Assembly (NCBI GenBank): GCA_019454045.1
Contig: SKCR01032772.1
Coordinates: 992,001-1,056,000, forward strand
Direction of reading: 5' to 3'
From: Zanthoxylum bungeanum
Taxonomy: Eukaryota; Streptophyta; Magnoliopsida; Sapindales; Rutaceae
Length of the DNA: 64,000 nucleotides
The position numbers and the translations under genes were made by a program. A model generated the notes under the pieces. It saw only the letters and a list, made by a program, of their open reading frames with translations. It searched no databases and was not told where the DNA came from. Of the stretch, positions 1-9,150 are shown piece after piece; positions within the stretch are counted from its first letter, which is position 1; every line of letters begins with the position of its first letter.

Positions 1-1140
1 TCGACAGGGGACATCCCCCAGATGACTCATGTCGAGTCAGATTTGAGTTATGGTATTCACTCGTCCCATACGACAGTGTCGAGTGAAATCATCCTGAACC
101 ACCTCAAGGTTCAGTCGACAGGGGACATCCCCCAGATGACTCATGTCGAGTCAGATTTGAGTTATGGTATTCACTCGTCCCATACGACAGTGTCGAGTGA
201 AATCATTCATGAACCACCTCAAGGTTCAGTCGACAGGGGACATCCCCCAGATGACTCATGTCGAGTCAGATTTGAGTTATGGTATTCACTCGTCCCATAC
301 GACAGTGTCGAGTGAAATCATTCCTGAACCACCTCAAGGTTCAGTCGACAGGGGACATCCCCCAGATGACTCATGTCGAGTCAGATTTGAGTTATGGAAG
401 TCACTCATCCCATACGACAGTATCGAGTGAAATCACTCCTGAACCACCTCAAGGTTCAGTCGACAGGGGACATCCCCCAGATGACTCATGTCGAGTCAGA
501 TTTGAGTTATGGTATTCACTCGTCCCATACGACAGTGTCGAATGAAATCACTCTTGAACCACCTCAAGGTTCAGTCGACAGGGGACATCCCCCAGATGAC
601 TCATGTCGAATCAGATCTGACTCCTGAACCACCTCAAGGTTCAGTCGACAGGGGACATCCCCAGATGACTCATGTCGAATCAGATCTGAGTTATGGTATT
701 CACTCGTCACATACGACAGTGTCGAGTGAAATCATTCCTGAACCACCTCAAGGTTCAGTCGACAGGACATCCCCCCATAGGCTCATGTCGAGTCAGATTG
801 GAGTTATGGTATTCACTCATACGACAGTGTCGAGTGAAATCACTCATGAACCACCTCACGGTTCAGTCGACAGGGGACACCCCCCAGATGACTCATGTCG
901 AGTCAGATCTGAGCTATGGTATTCATTCGTCCCATACGACAGTGTCGAGTGAAATCATTCCTGAACCACCTCACGGTTCAGTCGACAGGGGACATCCCCC
1001 ATATGACTCATGTCGAGTCAGATCTGAGTTATGGAAGTCACTCATCCATACGACCATGTCGAGTGAAACACCTCTTGGACCACCTCCCGGTTCGGTCAAC
1101 AGGGGACACCCCTAGATGCTCATGTCGAGTCAAATCAGAG
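1..1140. repeat. 115-bp minisatellite array
   Basis: About nine to ten head-to-tail copies of a 115-bp unit begin at 1, 115, 230, 345, 460 and 575, with a truncated copy near 638 and increasingly diverged copies to about 1140. The array runs off the left edge. Each unit has the landmark TCGACAGGGGACATCCCC and two short inverted repeats: GACTC/GAGTC with a 5-bp spacer, and CACTCG/CGAGTG about 16 bp apart. The long open frames through it exist only because the unit is read repeatedly; they are not genes. It lies inside the U3-like part of the LTR that ends at 2135. Confidence 0.95.
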
Positions 1141-1835
1141 TAAGATATTCACTGTTCCCATACACAGCGTCGAATGAGTTCGTCCAGGGACTTCCTATGG
1201 GCCATGTCAGGACAAAGAGTATTCCCAATTTACACGACATGTCAATGGCTATATATGGACTCTCACTATCTGTGTAACACGCTTAATAATGTTCATTCGC
1301 ACTATGTGACATTCAAGCTAACTCATCCCACCTGGTTCAGACGTCCGGAGCCACCTACTGGATCCATACGACATGCCGAGTGAGATTCTTTCTAAAAGCA
1401 ATCTGGTTCGGTCTGCATAGGACACCCTCTTACAGGCTATAAACGAAAGTAAGGAAGACTTTTTGATTCATTCGGTATATACAAAGGTACTCTCCAAGCC
1501 TGAGGATTACCAGACTTAGAGAGTAGGGGACAAACCTGTTTGGGCCAAAATTGACCCTAGGGGCAAAAACGACATTACACCACGAGACTATAAGCCCATC
1601 TGCAGACTGGGCCCACATACGAAGATGTCACACAAAGGTCCAGGCCTTTAAACATAGAAGATCAACGGACACCAGTTACAAAAGTCAAGAGAGAATCCGG
1701 GTTCATGAATACCACCATGAAGTCGACGGTTTCGAAGAGAAGACAAGATCGTCAGTTATCGAACATGAGACATCCGAATCAAAGCCTCATTAATAACGAC
1801 TCCAACGGGCAGATGAGGGATTGGATACCAAGACC

Positions 1836-1843
1836 TATAAAAG
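1836..1843 (+). promoter_or_regulatory. TATA box of the LTR
   Basis: TATAAAAG lies about 300 bp before the LTR end, a plausible U3/R spacing for a long gypsy LTR. Inferred from position only. Confidence 0.4.
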
Positions 1844-2823
1844 AAGAAGGAAAGACAACAAAAAGGGATCTTCAAGAAAACTACCCCTATTATCAAGACA
1901 AGACTGATTCACACCGCCCTCACGGCATACAACCGAATTGAGGTACATAAAAAGCCTTGACCTGTTTACTTTACTGATCGGTGCTTAGGCTAACTTGAGC
2001 GTCGGAGTGTCTACGGTCTCCACCACACCGGTGGGCAGTAAGCTCCTTATTCGTTCTATTTTGTTTGCAGGATTTGCTCGCGCCCTACAAATTGATAATC
2101 TCGATTGTGGACCTTCGCCGAAATCAGTGTCTACACAGTGCCTTAATGGCCCCTAAGCATACTGGTATAGAATTTGGGAGATGGGAATAGAAGTATAGGA
2201 TGTGATTTGTGTTAAAGTATTCCAATTCACAACATTTACATGATGCTATACAGAAAATTGGATACATAGATGATACAATAAAAAAAAGAAAGAGAGACAT
2301 CTAAATTTGGGTTTCTAATCGAATACCTCCTGTCAAGATAGCAATGTCATCTAGGTAGTTGCTCTTGCGCTCGCCAAAGGCAGGAGCCTTGATGGCTGCT
2401 GCTTTCAGCACTCCTCTAAGTTTGATCCTAATTACTGGAGCCAGAGCTTGCTGCTCAATGCCCTCTGCAACTATCACAATGGGATACTTCTCTTTAACTG
2501 CACTGTCCAATAACTTAAACATGTCTGTCTTTTGGATTTGTGATTTTTTTGTCAACCAAAAGTAACTGCAACCATTGAATTCCGAAAAGTATGATTACTC
2601 TATAGGAAAACATGCCAGACAGTAAAAACCTTATAGTCCATACCTTGCAGTCGTGAAATTCTACTGTCCTCTTTTGTCGATCGGTTACAAAATAATGGGA
2701 TCCTTCTACAATTTCTAAACTGTTTTCAAGACTCTTCCCTTTTTCAATTGTGACTACACCCTTCCTTCCCACTTGTTGAAGGGCGTCAGATATCAATTTC
2801 CCTACAGCGTAATTATTCCCTAC

Positions 2824-3000
2824 GTCCCTAGGGGGTGTGGCTTGGTGGCAAAGGGCTTAAGACTTAGTTGCCAGGTCCTGGTTTGAGTCCAGGAGTGCAT
2901 TTCTTGTAAGAGCCCGGGGCAGCCGGGGGTTTTACCTGCTCCCCTTAAGCTCGGGTCGGGTGGTTTGACGACGGAATTTCCAACGTTTCCAAAAAAAAAA
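2824..3000 (+). mobile_element. tRNA-derived SINE inside CPN60 exon 5
   Basis: A 177-bp insertion has a tRNA-like head, with A-box region GTGGCTTGGTGG and B-box GGTTTGAGTCC, a body ending GTGGTTTGACGACGGAAT and an A10 tail. It is flanked by a 15-bp target duplication with two mismatches: GTAATTATTCCCTAC (2809-2823) and GTAATCATTCCCTGC (3001-3015). It interrupts the chaperonin exon at the codons for AGN-Y-VG, antisense to that gene. A pol III SINE is mobilised by LINE machinery; no protein is encoded. This is family 1 in this window, with further copies at 4592-4744, 4775-4950 and 51371-51540. Confidence 0.9.
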
Positions 3001-3926
3001 GTAATCATTCCCTGCACTAACTGCAGCAACATCTGCCAGCTCATAATCCTCAACCTGCAAAATGTTATTCATGAAGCACATAATTTCAGAAAGAATTCAA
3101 TAGTTGATACTAATTCGGAGACAAGTTTACAAAAGATATCAACTTGACAACTTATGTACCTCTCTTGACATCAGTTTGAATTCAGAAACAGGGCTTTTGA
3201 AGTCTTCTCTATCCCACGAGCGATCTGAACAGGATTCATTCCAGCTGCAATACCTGAAGTAAAGCAAAACTTTAATATGCAAAGTTGGCAATTGCATGGG
3301 ATGAAAAAAAATTGTGAATACTGAAATAGGAAATGCACTTGGTCTGATTACAACTACAAGAATATAATAAAGAGGAAATATTGAAAAATAGACACCAATG
3401 CACCTCTATCAGCTTCATAATCTGGATTAATTCATCAACATGTATGATATACATTGTACTTGATTTGTTGGTTTTTCGCCTATCAAAGTTCCAATATATT
3501 GGCACCATTCACCTTCTGCAATTAAACCTTGAGCAAGAATTATAGAAGTGATGCAACCATCAACGTCAAGGTAATTTGTTCTGACACCAGCTTGTCTCAC
3601 CAATTTAACTCCAACATTCTCCAAAGGGTCCTCCAATTCAATCTAAATCAAACAATTCAGAAGACAAGTAATTAATCAAAAAGTTTGAATTTCCCCCAAC
3701 CCTAATGCTAATAAAGATGCATAACATAAGAAACACAAAAATTGAAAAGGAAATTAGAATGCAGTGTAGGCTGTAGCTAATAAAAATACCTCTTTGAGAA
3801 CAGTTTCACCATCATTAACAATCTTGGGAGGTCCATACTTGTTCTGAAACACTACATTCCTTCCCTTTGGACCCAAAGTCACTCCTACTAGCTCTGCCAC
3901 TAAGTAACACTAAACAGTAACAACTG

Positions 3927-4044
3927 CCTCAAGCGTGTAGCTGGGTTAGTAAAAATAAGCTTTTTCAAACTACAGAGCTTAGGTTCGAGCAAAGAGGTTA
4001 AAAATGTATTTGGACTTTCTTACTCCCTTACCTTTAGAAAAAAA
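3927..4044 (+). mobile_element. Candidate second SINE family in CPN60 intron 1
   Basis: A 118-bp segment has a tRNA-like A-box (GTAGCTGGGTTAGTAA), a B-box-like GGTTCGAGCAA about 40 bp later, a tail reading TTACCTTTAGAAAAAAA, and near-identical 9-bp flanks TAACAACTG (3918-3926) and TAACAAATG (4045-4053). It differs from family 1 throughout. The B-box is imperfect, so this could instead be an unrelated AT-rich intron segment. Confidence 0.5.
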
Positions 4045-4591
4045 TAACAAATGAAAACTTTTAAAAAAATAAAAAATAAAAATCAGGGTTATATTTGAAA
4101 TGTAACCTGAAGTTTCTTTGTAGCAGAACCATCATTGTTGAAGTAAATCTCTTTAGCCATGGTTCTTGGGACAGCAATGAAGGGTGAATTAGATGCCCTT
4201 TTGGGCAGTGTTGGGTTTGTGAAAGAAATTGCAGAGATTGGAGTTGGTGAAGTTGCCATTGTTACACCACCAACAAAATATCTGCTTAATTTTATTTTTT
4301 TTGAGAAAATATCTGCTTAATTTGTTTTGGAGATAAGAGAGATATTATGACAGAAGAAATATTATATCTTACAAACTTGTTTTGGCGGCTATCATCTACT
4401 ACCAGAATAAAACTGTAATGAAGGCAAACTGGGCAATTCATTTAACATTTGTACTTTTTCTGTCTCTTTAATTCCCAATAAAATACTCTTTGGTTATTAT
4501 CATTAACTACTTTAAAAATTAAGAAACAAACAAAATATTGAAGTGTAATATTTTACTAAGATATTTTTATAAAAATTACATTATTATTATT

Positions 4592-4744
4592 TTTTTTTTT
4601 ATTTTTGAAAACGATGGAAACCCCGCCACCAAACCACCCATTCTGGGCCGCGGCGCAGGTAAAACCACCGGCTGTCTCAGACTCTTACAAGAAGTGCACC
4701 CCTGGATTCGAACCCAGAACCTCAAGGTGAGATCTTGGACCCTA
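4592..4744 (-). mobile_element. 5'-truncated SINE, family 1
   Basis: On the minus strand this reads a B-box (GGTTCGAATCCAGG), the family-1 body with GTGGTTTGGTGGCGGGG, and an A-rich tail seen as the T-run near 4592-4605. The A-box half is missing: the copy begins at AGGGTCC near 4744. No clear target duplication is visible. It lies only about 30 bp from the next copy, in opposite orientation. Confidence 0.75.
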
Positions 4745-4774
4745 CACTTTACTACTAGCACATTACATTTTACT

Positions 4775-4950
4775 GTTCCCAATGGGCGTGGTTTGGTGGT
4801 GCAGGGTTCATGACCTCACATTGAGGTTCCGAGTTCGAATTCAATGAGTGTGTTTCTTGTAAGAGCCTGAGACAGTCGAGGTTTTACCTGCTCCGCTTAA
4901 GCCCATAAGAGGTGGTTTGACGGCGGAAGTTTCCAACGATTCCAAAAAAT
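4775..4950 (+). mobile_element. Full-length SINE, family 1
   Basis: It has an A-box (GTGGTTTGGTGGTGCAGGG), a B-box (GAGTTCGAATTC), the body ending GTGGTTTGACGGCGGAAG and a short A tail. A perfect 15-bp target duplication, ACATTACATTTTACT, lies at 4760-4774 and 4951-4965. Its length of about 176 bp equals that of the copy at 2824, so this is the best-defined full-length member here. Confidence 0.92.
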
Positions 4951-4965
4951 ACATTACATTTTACT

Positions 4966-6620
4966 ACAAGATGTATTGAGATAGAATGTTTTTACTACAA
5001 GAAGTATTGATGTGTAACATTTTACTACTAGTAGAAGAATGTAATTTTTATAAAAATATAAAAGTAAAATATAAAGTTTTGTAAAGATAAAGTAGGAAAA
5101 TATAAGGTATTATAAGGAATTGTAATTTTTATAAAGATATAATAATAAAATATTACATCCAATAATATTTTTTTATATTCATTTGTTATTTTTGTGTGAA
5201 ATGATAACCCTTCTTTATACTATCTGAATAAAATTCTTTAAGAACACACACACTATCCTTAAATGTAACAATATTAAGTAATTCATGTCTGACATATATA
5301 TATATTATTTAAGCTTTATTGTATATATTTGATTTTTAACATAAAAAATAAGCACTGTTTATATTACATAAAGAAGAGAAAAAGAAACTAATGTTTTAAA
5401 TTTGTTTTATTAGAATCAATGAAGGGGAGCCAGCAGCAGGAAGCAGGCATCAAAGACCCACTCTGTTCCTCCCTTGGCTTTGAATTGATTGAAAATTGGA
5501 AGAGGGCCTGCTGCTATTTCATCTCCAACTATGCACCTGCAATTCTTTTTTATTATGTTTTCAGATTCTCTGAACATAACAAAAGCTTTAGTTTTTGAGA
5601 AGTGCAATTTTTATTAGTACTTTGTCAACTTCACAGAATAATAGAGCTCCCATGTGCAAGAGCAGTAAACAGCAAATTGAGGCATCTGAAGTATTTTAAT
5701 ATAAGCTATAAGTGTAAATTGTAAAAAGGTTATTAACATTTGGTGTTGCTGCTACATATCAAAATTCTGTAAGAATCTATTCCTTGGTAGTTGGTAGGGA
5801 ATGCAACAAGCATCCCACAGAATAGAGATTATGTCAAATGCTCTAGAATCTGCTGTCATTTATGTATATGGTATAATCTTACTGTTACTTGCCTTGTCCA
5901 ATAGGATTAACATTTCTGTTAATCAGTAAGATTAATGGGGATGAGAATGTTTGACAGAAGATTAATGGGGAGATATTTAATGAAGTTGCAGATAGCTAAG
6001 TAAAAAAGAAGAATATTTTTCGAGCAACACCTGAAGCATAGACTTCGCCTGACGCCATACTAATTGGTGACAAACAATGCAGGCTTGGCTGAACCAAATT
6101 CCTTCACAAAAAGCTAAAAAAAAAACAGTACTTGGGTTTTGAAGTGGGTAGTCTTTTCAAATGTTTTGCTTGTTATAGTAGTTGTTTGTTTGATAAGCCA
6201 CTACCACTAGCATTTGTCCTCTTGCCTCTATCACTGTGGGCAACACTGGACTAGCTATGGGGCCTCACTTTGGTGCTACTCGAGCCTGATTACGCAAATT
6301 CCACCACTCTGAAAAGAAAAAGAGAAAAAAAATATACCCTCTTGTAATTCTGCATCCTCTTTCTGTTTTAGTATTGAATAGTTGGATTATCTGTTTTTTT
6401 TTTTTTTCCTGTTCTTTTAATCTGATTCATATTTCAGGTGAACTCTATACTTAGATGTTAATGTGAATGTTTGATTGGAATGAAAAACATTTCAAAACTG
6501 TTATTGCATAATCTGTTTTTCATCTCATACATCTCAAGAGAAAGACAAAATCCTGATTAACAACCATAGAAAAACAGAAGAAACATAAAAGTAGTTATTA
6601 TGAAAAATATATTAGGCCTC
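4966..6620. other. AT-rich intergenic DNA, no confirmed gene
   Basis: Mostly AT-rich spacer with homopolymer runs and a short (TA)n near 5298-5309. Apart from the candidate exon at 5416-5536 I recognise nothing. The part next to 6620 probably includes the 3' UTR of the bZIP gene. Confidence 0.6.
5416..5536 (-). other. Candidate terminal exon of an unidentified gene
   Basis: On the minus strand a splice-acceptor-like TTGCAG at 5542-5537 precedes about 39 codons including VGDEIAAGPLPIFNQFKAK and GGTEWVFDACFLL. A TGA stop follows at 5418-5416, with AATAAA a few bases further on. The composition is protein-like and less AT-rich than the surroundings. I do not recognise the family and cannot find upstream exons, so it may be a gene fragment or chance. 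Confidence 0.25.
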
Positions 6621-6623
6621 ATC

Positions 6624-7223
6624 TCAATGAAGCAAGTCTACCGAATTTGTTATGGATTGGTTTGTGGATTCAGCTCTGAGATGTGCTGTGTTACAAGGGA
6701 CGACCTCTTCCAGGGAAGCATCAGTAAATGGACTCATGATTCGTAGTTCAGTCAGCATTTGGCGAAGATCAGAAGCTTCTTCTTTGAGCCTTGAATTCTC
6801 TTGAAGAACTTGGTCATGGCACTCTGACACATGATTCAACTTGTCTATCAGGTTGTGGTTCTCAGTTCTGAGCCGAACCACATGTGACCAAAGCTCATCC
6901 AGGTGCTTCTGTTTCCTCATCCTGGACCTCCGAGCAGATTCCCTATTGGAAATCATCCTCCGCTGCTTCCTTTCATCTATGATTCTTAGCTGTTGTTCCT
7001 CAGATTCATCAGAAGTTGAGTTATTACTAAGACTTGATGACTGTGAAGTCATCAACTCATGGCCTGGTGGAGGGATAACTGAATTCGGTAAGTTGGCTAA
7101 AAGCCTGTTGAGGTGAAAGTTTTGTGGTATGTTAGCTTGCATCAAGCCAAAATTTGCAGGAAGTGGGGTTGGATTTTCAGGTGCAAGATAGTACTGGATT
7201 CCTGACATCTCACCTTGAATCAT
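6624..7223 (-). CDS. bZIP43: bZIP transcription factor, bZIP43-like (group S)
   Basis: Intact single-exon gene of 199 codons. The basic region is at residues about 82-106 and contains NRESARRSR, with the invariant N93 and R101 of N-x7-R, followed by RMRKQKHLDEL. The leucine zipper then runs in heptads L111, L118, L125, V132, V139, L146, L153, L160. The N-terminal part holds a Pro/Asn-rich stretch and the acidic Ser-rich segment NNSTSDESEEQQ, as in Arabidopsis bZIP42/43 from memory. The protein should be nuclear and bind ACGT-core elements as a dimer. The first ATG is used; a second Met (residue 6) is possible. The short leader between the TATA box (7303-7310) and the ATG has no upstream ATG, so the sucrose-responsive uORF of S1 bZIPs is absent. 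The assignment to bZIP43 rather than a close paralogue is by memory. Confidence 0.93.
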   Translation of the reverse strand: MIQGEMSGIQYYLAPENPTPLPANFGLMQANIPQNFHLNRLLANLPNSVIPPPGHELMTSQSSSLSNNSTSDESEEQQLRIIDERKQRRMISNRESARRSRMRKQKHLDELWSHVVRLRTENHNLIDKLNHVSECHDQVLQENSRLKEEASDLRQMLTELRIMSPFTDASLEEVVPCNTAHLRAESTNQSITNSVDLLH

Positions 7224-7302
7224 GGCTCAAATTTTTTTAACAGTGATGCTTGAATTGTTTGTATTGGAGAGAGATTGGAAGGATAGCCTAAGCAATGGTG
7301 GG

Positions 7303-7310
7303 ATTTTATA
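7303..7310 (-). promoter_or_regulatory. TATA box of the bZIP gene
   Basis: On the minus strand TATAAAAT lies 80 bp upstream of the bZIP start codon. Transcription would begin near 7275 and give a leader of roughly 50 nt. Confidence 0.65.
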
Positions 7311-7620
7311 GGATGAAAAAGGCTAATCGAGTGGGCCAAATTGAAAAGGTAACTATTTCAGGAGCTTACAATAGCTAATTGCACTAACAATGTCTCTCTC
7401 AACTCTCAAGAGTGAAGTTTTTTTTTTACAAGTTGTGATTGGTAGTTTTAGGTTAAGAATTTAAAAATAACTAAATTTTAACTGATTATGAATAAAAACG
7501 CATGTGTGTCATAAGATTATAAAAAAACTTATTATAATTCAACCTAGTATTGGATCCAAATTCGTTCCGCATTATGATTTGAAATATATCTTTTAATTTG
7601 CATCACTCTTTGGGATTGTG

Positions 7621-7628
7621 ACACGTGT
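7621..7628. promoter_or_regulatory. G-box-like ACACGTGT palindrome
   Basis: A CACGTG core lies about 400 bp upstream of the bZIP start. Such ACGT elements bind bZIP and bHLH proteins, so autoregulation is possible. A single site of this length can occur by chance. Confidence 0.35.
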
Positions 7629-8304
7629 TGCTTTGATGCACTTAATATGTATAAACATAGAAATTTCATATTGGATAATCATTTGGAATCATATATAATG
7701 CTTACAGGAGCAAAAAATTATTACAGGTTGATGGATTAGTGATGTGGGGTGCCTGTAATGATTTAAAATGAGGAATGTTTATAAGGCCAATAGAAAATGT
7801 TAATGAAGTCAATCAATGGAGAAGTTTTTTGTTTTCCTGAGAAGCATATGAAAACTTCAGAAATTTTCTATCAGCCAATAAAGCTTAGCGATTCATGACG
7901 CAATGGAGTTCAGTTTAAAAGGTAAATTATTTAATAAATTGAACTGAGATGCAAATTATTTATCATAATTGTGATGACACATTGAGCACTTTGAAATTTA
8001 ATTATAAGATTAAAGGAAGCCTCAAAATACAAAATTATCCAAACGGTTAACATCATGTACCTAATAAATCCAGCCGTCTCATTTTCTAATTCCCGTTATT
8101 AAACTGAATTTGATTAATTAACAGGAACTTGACATATATTCATATTCCCTTCCGACCTTGTGAAAATTATATACCTTTATTGTTGTTAGAAGTGGTTTTA
8201 CTCTATGGAGCTTTTGTGTTTCTTAATTGAAATTCAAGATCCCATATTATTGATCAACGAGATTTATAATAATTTTCAGACTATTCAGGATCATAAACCG
8301 TTCG
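7629..8304. other. Upstream intergenic DNA of the bZIP gene
   Basis: AT-rich non-coding DNA between the bZIP promoter and the copia insertion at 8310. I see no gene or clear repeat in it. Confidence 0.6.
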
Positions 8305-8309
8305 GTTAA

Positions 8310-9138
8310 TGTTGGAACAATAAGCACAAATTAAAATAATTTTACCGTTCACCAAAGATGCAAAAAGTGTATCTGGGTTGAGTCGCGGATCGGTTCGCTT
8401 TCTTTAAGACGTTCTGCGGCTCTGCTCGGATTTTGTGCTAGCAGTAATCGGCCCCGACGCCCCCAGGATAAAACAAGCCCAGATAAACACTGTCTCAATC
8501 GATTTGCACAAAATCGATTGGTATACTCACACCCAACACAAAAAACTATTGCTCGGAATCTGTGGAATGAATAAACCAGTGAGGCAGCCGGCTTAAAATA
8601 ATTTGGTTGGAATTGTTTGAAACAAAAATTATTTGTTCTTGGCAAAAAAGTGTTTGAAAAAATAACTCTCGGCAGAATGACTTCTCTCACAAATGATGTT
8701 GAAATTGCTCTCAGTTATCTGTGTGTATTTTTTCTTGTTTCTGTCTCTTGCCCAAATCTCAAAGCGTGAAGCTCATTATTTTATCTTTTTTCTTATTTTC
8801 TTTCTTCTCTATTTCAAATTATGAAGCAGTGAAGTCTTTTTATAAGTAAAAAAAAATAAACGTTTGAACTTAATTACAAAAAATATTTTGTAATTACTTC
8901 TTACGTTTTGCAATTTAAACAAAGTAAAAAACGTGTCAAGAAAAATTAATAAGGCTGTTACAAATTTTTGAATCTTAATGAAAACGTGTTTAAGAAATTT
9001 AATAAGAAAATCTGTTACAAACCTTTGAATAAAATTTATCATGGATGTTTAAAGTATTTTTCTCCAAATTAATTTTTTGTAAAAACACATTTAATCTCAA
9101 AACATGTAACTCCTTTATTCAAATTCATATTTACAACA
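8310..9138 (-). repeat. 3' LTR of the young copia
   Basis: 829 bp, almost identical to 12753-13578. On the minus strand it starts TGTTGTAAATATG and ends TTGTTCCAACA. A TATA box (TATAAAAAG) lies near 8836-8844. Confidence 0.93.
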
Positions 9139-9150
9139 ATCCCCCACTTG
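9139..9150 (-). promoter_or_regulatory. Polypurine tract of the young copia
   Basis: CAAGTGGGGGAT on the minus strand directly precedes the 3' LTR and fixes the element's orientation. It would prime plus-strand DNA synthesis. Confidence 0.85.

Larger units (their letters stand above)
1..2135 (+). mobile_element. LTR 3' portion, probable Ty3/gypsy Tat/Ogre type
   Basis: The region after the minisatellite reads like the promoter and R-U5 part of a plant gypsy LTR. It has a TATA box at 1836-1843, a segment CTTGAGCGTCGGAGTGTC near 1992-2009 that recalls U5 regions of Tat/Ogre-type elements, and an end in CTACA at 2131-2135, matching the usual CA terminus. The 5' end lies outside the window, so length, target duplication and solo or full-element status cannot be judged. 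I see no primer-binding site just after 2135. Orientation follows from the TATA box and the CA end. The lineage rests on a remembered U5 phrase, not on protein. Confidence 0.55.
2301..4259 (-). pseudogene. CPN60B4: Chloroplast chaperonin 60 beta-4-like pseudogene
   Basis: Six exon-like blocks read on the minus strand, separated by GT-AG introns: 4259-4107 (start MATSPTPIS, then MAKEIYFNNDGSATKKLQ), 3900-3790 ([13 protein letters not shown]), 3642-3513 ([16 protein letters not shown]), 3253-3160 (AAGMNPVQIARGIEKT), 3054-2644 and 2565-2301 (AIKAPAFGERKS, DIAILTG). Together they match the N-terminal half of plastid Cpn60 beta, closest from memory to the beta-4 isoform of the RuBisCO/NDH-associated chaperonin. 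The N-terminus resembles a plastid transit peptide. Several lesions kill it. A SINE sits inside exon 5. Exon 4 has a 1-bp deletion. Exon 6 has a 4-bp tandem duplication (GAC AGAC ATG). About ten residues are missing after EIVEG. The ATP-site DGTTT is changed to DGCIT. The frame stops at 2301, so the C-terminal half is absent. It is probably a truncated relic of a duplicated gene. Confidence 0.9.

Noticed and set aside
22..1115. Several overlapping open frames of 75-147 codons
   Set aside because: They are the same 115-bp repeat unit translated repeatedly and shifted by one unit; not genes.
1..1140. CRISPR-like regular array
   Set aside because: The whole 115-bp unit repeats with no unique spacers, and the context is a plant LTR.
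2824..3000. tRNA gene
   Set aside because: A- and B-box-like parts are present but no cloverleaf closes; body, A tail and target duplication make it a SINE.
6000..6300. Possible microRNA precursor upstream of the bZIP 3' end
   Set aside because: No long foldback and no match to conserved plant miRNAs I can recall.
8349..8690. 113-codon frame, repeated in part at 12938-13132
   Set aside because: Lies within the LTRs and has no domain; chance frame duplicated with the LTR.
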